From contig NZ_DIIM01000016.1 of assembly GCF_002420705.1 (NCBI RefSeq), forward strand, positions 94,438 to 158,437: 64,000 nucleotides of DNA, read 5' to 3'. The DNA is from Sphingobacterium sp. UBA5670 (GTDB lineage Bacteria > Bacteroidota > Bacteroidia > Sphingobacteriales > Sphingobacteriaceae). The translations under genes and the position numbers were made by a program. This document shows, piece by piece, positions 1-7,113 of the stretch; within the stretch, counting starts at the first letter, position 1, and the number at the start of each line of letters is the position of its first letter. The notes beneath the pieces were generated by a model. It had not been told where the DNA came from, made no database searches, and worked only from the letters and a program-made list of their open reading frames with translations.

Positions 1-1692
1 GATAAACAATTGGATCTGCCATCTGCATCTTTAGAGGCTTACCGTATTGCTGTGGATCAACAGGGAATACGCATTGAGGCCAGAGCGAGTGCCGGTATTT
101 TCTACGCCTTACAAACGTTGCGGCAACTGGGCGGTCAGGACGGGCAGTTACCCTATTGCTCCATTACAGATTATCCTTCTTTTCGCTGGCGCGGATATCT
201 GGTTGACGTAGGACGAAATTTTCAGTCTCTGGATGTACTCAAAGAGCAAGTCGACATCATGGCACGGTATAAACTTAATATTTTCCATTTCCATTTCACG
301 GAGGATATTGCCTGGCGACTTGCCAGCAAGAACTACCCAGGTCTGACCGATTCTTCCAACATGGACCGGTGGCGCGGAAAGTATTACACGATTGACGAGA
401 TGCGGGAGCTGATCCGATATTGTCGGGACAGACATATTCAGCTCTTACCCGAAATTGATATGCCGGGGCACTCGGCTGCCTTTCGACGGTATTTTAAAAC
501 TGATATGCAGAGCGATAGTGGTCTAGCCATTCTCAAGGAATTAGTGAAGGAATTTGCTGTCACTTATCCAGGATTACCTTATTTGCATATCGGAGGAGAT
601 GAAGTAAAAATTCACAATCCGCAGTTTTTACCGTTTATGACAAAATGGACAGAAAGCTTGGGGATGAAGACTATTGGTTGGGAACCCGGTGGCAACCTAC
701 AACCACAGACAATTCGTCAGCTTTGGATGGGGGGACCACAAGCGATGACGAAAGATTCTCCTGTCGAGGTAATTGATTCAAAGCACTTGTATATAAACCA
801 TATGGATCCCTTGGAAGCTGTGACGACGTTATTTTACAGGCAATTGGGGGGGCAGACATCGGAAAATGAAAAGTTAATGGGGGCAACACTCTGTTCATGG
901 CCTGATCGTGCGGTCAATCATGAACAGGATATATTTCATCAGAATGCAGTTTATCCTGCTTTGTTGACTTTTGCAGAACGTAGCTGGTGCGGTGGCGGAG
1001 ATTTTGAATGGCGCAGCAATATCAAAACGGATCGGGAAGGGCTCGCTGAATTTACAGCATTTGAGGAGCGCCTGATCCAGCATAAGCATTTGTATTTTAG
1101 AGATCTTATTTTTCCTTATTATCAGCAAAGTAAACAGAAATGGGTATTGTATGGACCTCTGCAAAATAAAGGTAACCTAAGTATGAGTTTAAAGGAGGAA
1201 GCGAAAGGAAATTTTACTTCTTTAAAAAAGATCGGTGAGTTTTATGGTGGCACAATCGTATTACGCCATTGGTGGTCTGATGTCGTAAAAGGGGCCATAG
1301 ACGATCCTGCTGAAAATAGCACACTGTATGCTGTGAGTCAGATCTGGAGTGACGTGCACGGCAATAAGGAGTTTTGGATCGGTTTTAATGATCTTTCCCG
1401 TTCGTATGCCAGTGATTCACCAAATTTGGGGACATGGGATGACAGGATGAGTAGACTTTGGGTCAATGAACATGAAGTGCTCCCTCCGGATTGGCAGCAT
1501 GCGGGTCAGAAGGGAGATCTGGAAATCCCATTGATTGATGAGGGGTATAGTTATCGAAGTCCTGCCATAGTTAAATTGCGTAAAGGGTGGAATACAATTG
1601 TGGTCAAGTTGCCTGTTGGAAAATTAAAAGGGAAAGACTGGCAAAATCCATTGAAATGGATGTTTACTTGTCTCCCTATTGATAAGGAGTAA
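1..1692 (+). CDS. Beta-N-acetylhexosaminidase, GH20 (5' end outside the window)
   Basis: Releases terminal N-acetylglucosamine or N-acetylgalactosamine from glycans. The reading frame is open to the first base and has no convincing start codon (the first candidate is a TTG at position 10), so the N-terminus and any signal peptide lie upstream. The GH20 signature is clear: LPEIDMPGH near 448-474 and HIGGDEV near 586-606, whose Asp-Glu pair supplies the substrate-assisted catalytic residues. About 200 residues follow the barrel and end in a beta-rich region with FWIGFND and LWVNEHEV; this is probably an accessory domain of unknown role. The gene lies 70 bp upstream of a sialidase on the same strand, which suggests joint trimming of host-type or microbial glycoconjugates. 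The family is clear; the exact substrate is inferred. Confidence 0.9.
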   Translation, partial: DKQLDLPSASLEAYRIAVDQQGIRIEARASAGIFYALQTLRQLGGQDGQLPYCSITDYPSFRWRGYLVDVGRNFQSLDVLKEQVDIMARYKLNIFHFHFTEDIAWRLASKNYPGLTDSSNMDRWRGKYYTIDEMRELIRYCRDRHIQLLPEIDMPGHSAAFRRYFKTDMQSDSGLAILKELVKEFAVTYPGLPYLHIGGDEVKIHNPQFLPFMTKWTESLGMKTIGWEPGGNLQPQTIRQLWMGGPQAMTKDSPVEVIDSKHLYINHMDPLEAVTTLFYRQLGGQTSENEKLMGATLCSWPDRAVNHEQDIFHQNAVYPALLTFAERSWCGGGDFEWRSNIKTDREGLAEFTAFEERLIQHKHLYFRDLIFPYYQQSKQKWVLYGPLQNKGNLSMSLKEEAKGNFTSLKKIGEFYGGTIVLRHWWSDVVKGAIDDPAENSTLYAVSQIWSDVHGNKEFWIGFNDLSRSYASDSPNLGTWDDRMSRLWVNEHEVLPPDWQHAGQKGDLEIPLIDEGYSYRSPAIVKLRKGWNTIVVKLPVGKLKGKDWQNPLKWMFTCLPIDKE

Positions 1693-1762
1693 AAGTAGCA
1701 TGTTTCATTCCATTGATGGAGCGGATGAATTTTAAAATAAGTAACAATAAACATAAATAGAT

Positions 1763-2920
1763 ATGAAGAGACTATGTATAATGGGAGCATTTGCGCTGTT
1801 AGCAGGGATTTGTCAGGCACAGGAAGTAAATGTATTTGTTTCAGGCGAAGAAGGCTATAAGAGCTACCGCATCCCTGCTATTGTAAAGGATAAAACGGGA
1901 CAGCTAATCGCCTTTGCAGAAGGCAGGGTAGATCATGCCGGAGATTTTGGTAATGTGGATATTGTTTATAAAATAAGTCAGGATAATGGGAAAACATGGG
2001 GTCCGCTGCATGTTGCCGTTGACAACGATAATTTGCAAGTCGGCAACCCAGCACCCGTAGTTGATCTGCTAGACCCGGCATATCCCAAAGGACGCCTGTT
2101 ACTTTTTTATAATACGGGCAATAATCACGAAGGCGAAGTACGCAAAGGCAATGGCTTGAGAGAATGTTGGTCCATTAGCTCGGCCGACGGCGGAAAAACC
2201 TGGTCCAATCCACAGAATATTACGCTTGAGACGCATCGCCCCAATCAGCCTTCGGTAAATGCGCAGTATAACTTTCAGGAGGATTGGCGAACTTATGCGA
2301 ATACACCAGGACATGCATTACAATTTGATTCCGGTAAATATAAAGGACGTATATACATTCCAGCTAATCACTCCGAAGGAAATCCGAAGTCAGATGGCAA
2401 AGATTATTTTGCGCATTCTTATTATTCGGACGACCATGGAAAAACATTCAAAATCGGTGCGAGTGTAAAATTTGAAGGATCAAATGAAACAATGGCCGCA
2501 CAAATATCGGGGACAGGATTATACATGAATTCCCGGAATCAGCAAGGTAATGTAAAATCAAGGATTGTGTCTTATTCAAACGACGGTGGTGTTACTTGGG
2601 ATACTACATATTATGATAAAAACTTGCCCGATCCAGTCAACCAGGGTGCCGTGCTTTCCTGGCAAAAGAAGGGAAGATACCTATTAGCCGTCTGTAATGC
2701 TGCATCGACCAATAGAAGAGACAATCTAACCGTTCGGTTAAGTAAAGATCAGGGTAAAACCTGGTATTTCAATCAGATCATTGCAAAAGCACCTGAGGGT
2801 GTAAAAGGGGATTATGCCGCTTATTCCGATTTAGTGCTTTTAAATAAAAATAAACTCGGTGTTTTATTTGAAAAAGAAAATTATAGCAAAATTGTCTTTT
2901 TGCCAGTGAATTTTAAATAA
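1763..2920 (+). CDS. Exo-alpha-sialidase (neuraminidase), GH33
   Basis: Hydrolyses terminal sialic acids from glycoconjugates outside the cytoplasm. The 385-residue protein starts with a signal peptide (MKRLCIMGAFALLAGICQAQ). The arginine-bearing YRIPAIV motif is at residues 35-41, and five Asp-box repeats mark a six-bladed beta-propeller: SQDNGKTW (72-79), SSADGGKTW (about 140), SDDHGKTF (about 225), SNDGGVTW (about 272) and SKDQGKTW (about 330). GSNETMAAQ and GDYAAYSDL are good candidates for the Glu and Tyr of the nucleophile pair, and Asp in GDFGNVDIV for the acid/base. Its length fits a single-domain bacterial sialidase. It follows the GH20 gene and probably shares its transcript; removing the sialic acid cap would expose HexNAc for the hexosaminidase. 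Confidence 0.93.
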   Translation: MKRLCIMGAFALLAGICQAQEVNVFVSGEEGYKSYRIPAIVKDKTGQLIAFAEGRVDHAGDFGNVDIVYKISQDNGKTWGPLHVAVDNDNLQVGNPAPVVDLLDPAYPKGRLLLFYNTGNNHEGEVRKGNGLRECWSISSADGGKTWSNPQNITLETHRPNQPSVNAQYNFQEDWRTYANTPGHALQFDSGKYKGRIYIPANHSEGNPKSDGKDYFAHSYYSDDHGKTFKIGASVKFEGSNETMAAQISGTGLYMNSRNQQGNVKSRIVSYSNDGGVTWDTTYYDKNLPDPVNQGAVLSWQKKGRYLLAVCNAASTNRRDNLTVRLSKDQGKTWYFNQIIAKAPEGVKGDYAAYSDLVLLNKNKLGVLFEKENYSKIVFLPVNFK

Positions 2921-2960
2921 TCAGACACATTGTGTTGCCGATATAATATACATTTTCTTC

Positions 2961-2998
2961 CACTCCTTCCTTTCCGTTTTAATCGAAAGGAAGGAGTG
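2961..2998 (+). terminator. Strong hairpin after the sialidase gene
   Basis: A perfect 14-bp stem (CACTCCTTCCTTTC with its complement) around a 10-nt loop lies 41 bp after the sialidase stop codon. There is no T-run behind it on the plus strand, so it may be a processing or stability hairpin rather than a classical terminator. Confidence 0.6.
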
Positions 2999-3090
2999 AA
3001 AGAATGCTCAAGTGCCGTTTCTTAAGCAGCTTGCTCCACAGGCTGTCAAATAACGCTTTAAACTTAAATAAACCAATAATCAAAAACTAA

Positions 3091-3252
3091 ATGAGAAAAA
3101 CTAAATTTTGGCTAGTGTTGAGTCTAATCGCAACAAGCCTGTCTATTTTTGCTTGCAAAAAAGACACTACTTCAACAGCACCTGTATCGCTATCGCTCTA
3201 TCTACCGATCGTTTCGCTTTATTTTTTCAAGATGAGGGTGTGTCCATTCTGA
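3091..3252 (+). pseudogene. Truncated lipoprotein gene (N-terminal fragment)
   Basis: An ATG at 3091 opens a 53-codon frame whose first 24 residues are a typical lipoprotein signal: positive n-region MRKTK, a hydrophobic core, and a lipobox ending SIFAC followed by KKD. After about residue 35 the sequence turns into low-complexity SLSLYLP and runs into the 3' end of the convergent serine hydrolase gene, stopping inside it. This looks like the start of a real lipoprotein gene whose body was deleted, with the junction near 3180-3220. A genuine 53-residue lipopeptide is possible but less likely. No family can be assigned to the missing part. Confidence 0.5.
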
Positions 3253-4538
3253 TAGAGTGTTATTTTGTTTTCGTCACGCTCGAAAACAATTTTTACACCA
3301 AATTGTGGCTGGACTAGCGTGTTTTTATCTTTCGCTTTCAGTTGAAATGCGGGCTGACCGACAACTTGCCCCAATACCTTGCTACCTTCCCTGGTAATAT
3401 TGATCTGAATAGGAGGCTGTTCGCTTTTATATTCGCCAACGATGCTTGAAATTTCTTCCTCTGTTAATTGTACCTCCGTAAGATCAGGCAGTGGAAAAGG
3501 CTTTTTATAAAGCTCGCCAAGGCTGAACTTTAATATTTCATTATTATTATAATTGTTGGCATTACTAATAAGTGCGACGTTATAACTGCTGTCATCAAAA
3601 TGACCAGCAACAGAAGAGAAACCATCTATACCGCCCGTATGACCAAAACCTAGGTGTTCATAGAATGGCAATTGAAACAGGCCCTTCCCATAACCTTGAT
3701 CTATTTTTTTCATCTCTTCCAAACTCGCGGAATTGATTATTTTGAGGCTAAATAAACCATTAAAAAATTTGACCAAATCTGTTGGAGTTGACCAAAGGGC
3801 GCCTGCTCCAAGGGGAACAGAATTATCCGTGTGTGGTTCTAACGTCCATTCCTGGGTGAACTTATACGATTCGCTGATCTCTTGACTATTATTTTTAGGA
3901 CGGCCAAAGGTTGTCTCTTCTAAATTTAATGGTTTACAGATATACTCTTTCAATAAAAAAGCATAGTCCTTTTTCCAAACTTTTTCTAAGATATAGGTAA
4001 GCAGGATATAGTTTGAATTACTATATTCATGTTTACTGCCAGGTGTAAATTCAGCACCTCCTTTTATAATGCGATCAACAAGTTCTTTCTCAGTCTGTGG
4101 TTTAGTATTCCAGCTCAAATAATCCTTGTCGTTAGTAATGCTGTGGACTCCACTGCTATGGTTAAGCAATTGCTGGACAGTGATTTTCCCAGCGTTTGGA
4201 ATATCTTTAAAAAATGTGGATATCGGCTCATCTAGCTTCAGTTTTCTGAGCTCGATTGATTTCAGTACAAGCGCTGCGGTGAAAGTTTTGGAGATGGAGC
4301 CTATCCCATAACGAGTATTTATGGTCGCTTTCTTTTTTTGAGCAAGATCTGTATATCCGATCGCTTTTTGATAGAGTAAGTGGTCTCCTTTGGCAATTGC
4401 AATACTCCCCATCCAAGCATGATTTTTATCCATGACAGAAAAGAGGCTATCTATACGGTTAAGGTTAAATTCTTGTGCTTTGAGAATGGGGCTGGATAAT
4501 GTTCCTAATAGGAATAAGATGGTTGCGGTTCTTTTCAT
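3219..4538 (-). CDS. Serine hydrolase of the beta-lactamase / penicillin-binding-like family
   Basis: A secreted 439-residue protein of the class C beta-lactamase fold (Beta-lactamase/AmpC-like family), which includes D-aminopeptidases, esterases and carboxypeptidases. It has a signal peptide ending near LKAQ (residue 22). The SxxK motif is SISK at 81-84 (nucleophile Ser81, base Lys84), the YxN motif is YSN near 172, and HTGG near 297 replaces KTG. A C-terminal beta domain of about 90 residues follows. It is the last gene of a minus-strand set; its start overlaps the stop of the upstream HAAS-like gene by 4 bp, so translation is probably coupled. The natural substrate cannot be told from sequence. 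True beta-lactamase activity is unlikely for this subfamily. Confidence 0.85.
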   Translation of the reverse strand: MKRTATILFLLGTLSSPILKAQEFNLNRIDSLFSVMDKNHAWMGSIAIAKGDHLLYQKAIGYTDLAQKKKATINTRYGIGSISKTFTAALVLKSIELRKLKLDEPISTFFKDIPNAGKITVQQLLNHSSGVHSITNDKDYLSWNTKPQTEKELVDRIIKGGAEFTPGSKHEYSNSNYILLTYILEKVWKKDYAFLLKEYICKPLNLEETTFGRPKNNSQEISESYKFTQEWTLEPHTDNSVPLGAGALWSTPTDLVKFFNGLFSLKIINSASLEEMKKIDQGYGKGLFQLPFYEHLGFGHTGGIDGFSSVAGHFDDSSYNVALISNANNYNNNEILKFSLGELYKKPFPLPDLTEVQLTEEEISSIVGEYKSEQPPIQINITREGSKVLGQVVGQPAFQLKAKDKNTLVQPQFGVKIVFERDENKITLYQNGHTLILKK

Positions 4539-5152
4539 AATTTATGCTGAATAGATTTTTTTAGTTTTAAAAGCAAAGCTGATGAATAATATAGTAGAGT
4601 GATGATCAATAGAAAAGCGGGAATAAAATAATGGCCCAATTGTTCATAACGTATAGGATCTTCGTGCTGCAGTAGAAGTTTCCCGAATATGAAAAACTTG
4701 TTGGGCGAATAGAACAAACCGACTCCCTGAGGATCAATAAATTTGGCAACTACTAGAAATATCGCGATAAGCATGAGCGTATAGATTACGTAATAGATCA
4801 GGTTGATCACGCCCTGTGTGAATATGATGGGTATGCGCAATAAGGTTGTGAAATTAGGTAAAGATTTTATTGGCAATGCTATGGATGTTGAATGAATCAT
4901 TTCCTGAATAAAAGTTTCCGGTAACCCGAGCTTATCTAAGATATCTTCGAGCTGATTTGGCTTGATATCACGTATTGACTGAGCGGGAATCTGATATTGC
5001 AATGCTTCGAATATATGGCTATTGATTTCACATAAAATATCTTGTTGTTGTTCTAACGGTAATTTTTTGACAAGAGCCGCTGCAGCGGACATATAACTCT
5101 GATAAAGTTGAGCCGCATATTTATTTGTAAAGTTTATTTGGTTATAATGCAT
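4535..5152 (-). CDS. HAAS-like domain membrane protein
   Basis: A 205-residue protein. The N-terminal 90 residues are helical and match the HAAS/DUF1700 pattern: a helix containing LPLEQQQDILCEINSHI, then DILDKLGLPETFIQEMI. Two or three hydrophobic membrane segments follow, roughly at residues 108-140 and 170-195. HAAS domains are known partners of PadR regulators and are thought to sense or transmit an envelope signal. Here the gene overlaps the padR-type gene by 11 bp and the serine hydrolase by 4 bp, a tightly coupled trio. The identification rests on the motif pattern and on the PadR neighbour; its signal is unknown. Confidence 0.65.
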   Translation of the reverse strand: MHYNQINFTNKYAAQLYQSYMSAAAALVKKLPLEQQQDILCEINSHIFEALQYQIPAQSIRDIKPNQLEDILDKLGLPETFIQEMIHSTSIALPIKSLPNFTTLLRIPIIFTQGVINLIYYVIYTLMLIAIFLVVAKFIDPQGVGLFYSPNKFFIFGKLLLQHEDPIRYEQLGHYFIPAFLLIITLLYYSSALLLKLKKSIQHKL

Positions 5153-5486
5153 GAGTCAGGGTGGTTAAGTGCTGATTTAGGCTGGTCCAATAATTTTTCA
5201 TTTCTAAAAAAGTACTTTGGCCTTCAGCTGTTATTTTGTAATATTTTCGTGGAATTCCTGTAGCCTGTGGTACCCAGTTTGATTCTACTAATCCTTCATT
5301 TTTCAAGCGGATCAATAGCGGATACAAAGTTCCTTCAGCAATATCGATCGCTGTTTTTCTCTTGACTTCTTGGATAAGGTCGTAGCCGTAGTATTCCTGT
5401 TCAGAGATCAAAATACCGAGCACAACAAAAGAAAGACTTCCTTTTTTTAACTGTGAGACCCATTTATCAATAAATTCTCCATTCAT
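5142..5486 (-). CDS. PadR-family transcriptional regulator
   Basis: A small winged-helix DNA-binding protein (114 residues from the chosen start). Diagnostic features are GSLSFVVLGILISEQEYYGY near the N-terminus, IAEGTLYPLLIRLKNEGLV as the recognition helix and turn, and the wing PRKYYKITAEG. I chose the ATG at 5486 (MNGEFIDKW) because the upstream in-frame extension is a hydrophobic, AT-rich stretch not expected in this family. The downstream HAAS-like gene overlaps its 3' end. PadR proteins usually repress their own operon, and a palindrome sits directly upstream. Confidence 0.88.
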   Translation of the reverse strand: MNGEFIDKWVSQLKKGSLSFVVLGILISEQEYYGYDLIQEVKRKTAIDIAEGTLYPLLIRLKNEGLVESNWVPQATGIPRKYYKITAEGQSTFLEMKNYWTSLNQHLTTLTHAL

Positions 5487-5504
5487 ATACGTAAATATAT
5501 AACA

Positions 5505-5529
5505 AAATACATAGTAATACAATGTATTT
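5505..5529 (-). promoter_or_regulatory. Candidate PadR operator
   Basis: Perfect 8-bp inverted repeat AAATACAT-N9-ATGTATTT, 19 bp upstream of the chosen padR-type start codon. ATGTAT/ATACAT half-sites are typical of PadR operators, though the usual orientation is ATGT-N8-ACAT. Autoregulation is inferred. Confidence 0.4.
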
Positions 5530-5971
5530 GTTTTTTAATTTTCCCTTTTGATATAACGTGTTGTTGGGAAGGAAGAATATTAAGAAGTAGTACGGACAGC
5601 TGGTTTTGTCAGGTTTCAAGTGACATTAATAAAAAAAACACTTGAAGCGGGGAACTTCAAGTGTTTAACCTAACCAATTATTAACCTAAATTTATGAAAA
5701 GTATACTTTCTCAAGTATAGTATACTATAATCAATATCTGTGCCATTCTAATTGTTGGTTTTATAATATTTTTCTTTGTGATATGTTTGTTACGTAAAAT
5801 AGATTATTTTCTTTTGGTTTTCTCTCCTAATTGGTAATATTTTATAAATATGACAGGCTTTTGAGTAGTATTCAGTTAATTTTATATAGCTTCTTGATGT
5901 GATCGGTTGCTGCGTTACTTGCTCTGTATGAAAAAACAAACAGTTCGTATCACAAAACAGGACTATCCATG
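5523..5971. other. Gene-free stretch with hairpin, leader-like sequence and palindromes
   Basis: About 450 bp without a credible gene. It holds a hairpin at 5636-5666, then a run resembling the leader that often precedes SusC/TonB-dependent receptor genes in Sphingobacteriaceae (5666-5697), ending in ATGAAAAG followed by only six more codons before a stop. Two perfect palindromes follow: AAGTATACTT (5699-5708) and TATAGTATACTATA (5716-5729). The remainder, to 5971, is AT-rich with no feature I can support. Confidence 0.5.
5636..5666 (-). terminator. Intrinsic terminator (minus strand)
   Basis: A 12-bp stem (AAACACTTGAAG and complement) with a 7-nt loop. Read on the minus strand it is followed by a run of eight T. 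It would end transcripts coming from the genes at 5972-6961, though about 300 bp after the last stop codon. Confidence 0.6.
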
Positions 5972-6250
5972 TTATTCGACATAACGTTTGAACAAATCTT
6001 TCCACTCATCGTCTAAACTACCCTTATATACGTTTTGTTTGGCACGGCGATACCAGTATTCAGCATTCCATTGATCTCCTTCTTTACGGTGTAAATAGGC
6101 ATGCACATGTGCTGCTGCAGTTCCTTCCAGCTGATCAATTAGGTCGTGTGCGCTTTTCCAATTTCCTTTTAGATCATACCAGAGTGACTTTTGTACTGCT
6201 GTCCAGTGTTGATGTGGACTTTCAATGGATTGAAATTCTTCGATTGTCAT
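5972..6250 (-). CDS. Small conserved hypothetical protein
   Basis: A 92-residue soluble protein with no signal peptide, rich in Trp, His and Tyr. The middle (GNWKSAHDLIDQLEG, then AAAHVHAYLHRKEGDQWNAEYWYRRA) reads like two or three alpha-helices of a TPR/SEL1-like helical hairpin, but no formal repeat is visible. It lies 3 bp downstream of the secreted protein gene at 6254-6961, so the two are probably co-transcribed. I do not know its function; 'helical-repeat-like, conserved in Bacteroidota' is as far as the sequence allows. Confidence 0.7.
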   Translation of the reverse strand: MTIEEFQSIESPHQHWTAVQKSLWYDLKGNWKSAHDLIDQLEGTAAAHVHAYLHRKEGDQWNAEYWYRRAKQNVYKGSLDDEWKDLFKRYVE

Positions 6251-6253
6251 ATA

Positions 6254-6961
6254 TTATTTTGTTATTTCTTTACTCCAGATTTCATAAATATCGTCTCCTT
6301 TGGAACTTTTTCCTTTATGGTGCCATACGCCATCCACAATTGCACCTTCAAAGTTGAGTACTTGTCCCACACGATTATTGTCTCTTGAAAAAAACTGTAT
6401 CTTTTCCATATATCGATTGTTATCATATTGATAATATCCGCCACCTGTACCGTAGAATCCTTTTTGTGCAGGATTGATCGCTATCCATTGAAAATATCCA
6501 TCCACTAGTATTTTAATTGTTTTGCGATTAGTTTTGGGTATATCATTCATTTTTCCCTCCTGTTGACGACTTGTTATTCTCCATAAGGCATCTAACTCTT
6601 GAGGTCGGCTTTTTTGTTTGACATATAAATGATAAGTATCTGCTGTTTTTAATTGAAGGGAGTCTTTTTGGATCCGATAGGGTAAAAGAACGTTTTTACC
6701 AATAGCGGTTGAATCCTGTGAATTGTATTCTACCAAGACATTGACGGTCTGATTTTGCCCTTCAATCGGTCCGCCCCAGGTGTAGTGAAAACGTTTATTG
6801 CTATCATCAAAACATATAAATGAGATATATTGACCTTTGATCAGAATCAAATTTTTACATAAACCATCATGATACATATATGCGCCGTCAGGGAGCTGTG
6901 CATAAACTTTGGAAAAAATCGTTCCTAAAAAAAGGAAGAGGATTAGAATATAATTTCTCAT
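6254..6961 (-). CDS. Secreted protein of unknown function
   Basis: A 235-residue protein with a clear signal peptide (MRNYILILFLFLGTIFSKVYA). The mature part is beta-rich, with two similar-looking halves. The second half has a distinctive run: LDALWRITSR, RKTIKILVDGYFQWIA, GTGGGYY, then FFSRDNNRVG and DDIYEIW. This layout (repeated beta-strands with a G-x-W type motif) resembles small lipocalin-like or 'membrane or secreted' proteins of Bacteroidota, but no catalytic signature is visible. It precedes the 92-residue gene by 3 bp. Function unknown; export from the cytoplasm is the only firm inference. Confidence 0.75.
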   Translation of the reverse strand: MRNYILILFLFLGTIFSKVYAQLPDGAYMYHDGLCKNLILIKGQYISFICFDDSNKRFHYTWGGPIEGQNQTVNVLVEYNSQDSTAIGKNVLLPYRIQKDSLQLKTADTYHLYVKQKSRPQELDALWRITSRQQEGKMNDIPKTNRKTIKILVDGYFQWIAINPAQKGFYGTGGGYYQYDNNRYMEKIQFFSRDNNRVGQVLNFEGAIVDGVWHHKGKSSKGDDIYEIWSKEITK

Positions 6962-6985
6962 GATAAATTAAAACTTGTTCTCCCC

Positions 6986-7013
6986 TAAAGATACGAAATA
7001 ATTACGTTAACAA
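6986..7013 (-). promoter_or_regulatory. Candidate promoter of the 6961-5972 gene pair
   Basis: On the minus strand TTG (7013-7011) and TATCTTTA (6993-6986) are 17 bp apart. This matches the Bacteroidota consensus TTG / TAnnTTTG except for the last base, and would give a leader of about 20 nt. Confidence 0.45.
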
Positions 7014-7049
7014 TAATCTCGTTAAGTTCGGTTTAATAGTCAAAAAAAA

Positions 7050-7087
7050 TCCTGATTTCATGAGCAACAATAGCTTTGAAATCAGGA
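7050..7087 (-). terminator. Intrinsic terminator of tex
   Basis: An 11-bp stem (TCCTGATTTCA and complement) with a 16-nt loop, followed on the minus strand by eight T. It lies 27 bp after the tex stop codon. Confidence 0.75.
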
Positions 7088-7113
7088 AGTTTTTATCGTG
7101 AAGTAACCAGAAA

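Noticed and set aside
3108..3317. A 69-codon plus-strand frame over the serine hydrolase 3' end
   Set aside because: It lies mostly opposite the clear hydrolase gene and in another frame than the lipoprotein-like start at 3091.
5790..6005. A 71-codon minus-strand frame
   Set aside because: Overlaps the end of the gene at 5972-6250, has no start context and an atypical composition.
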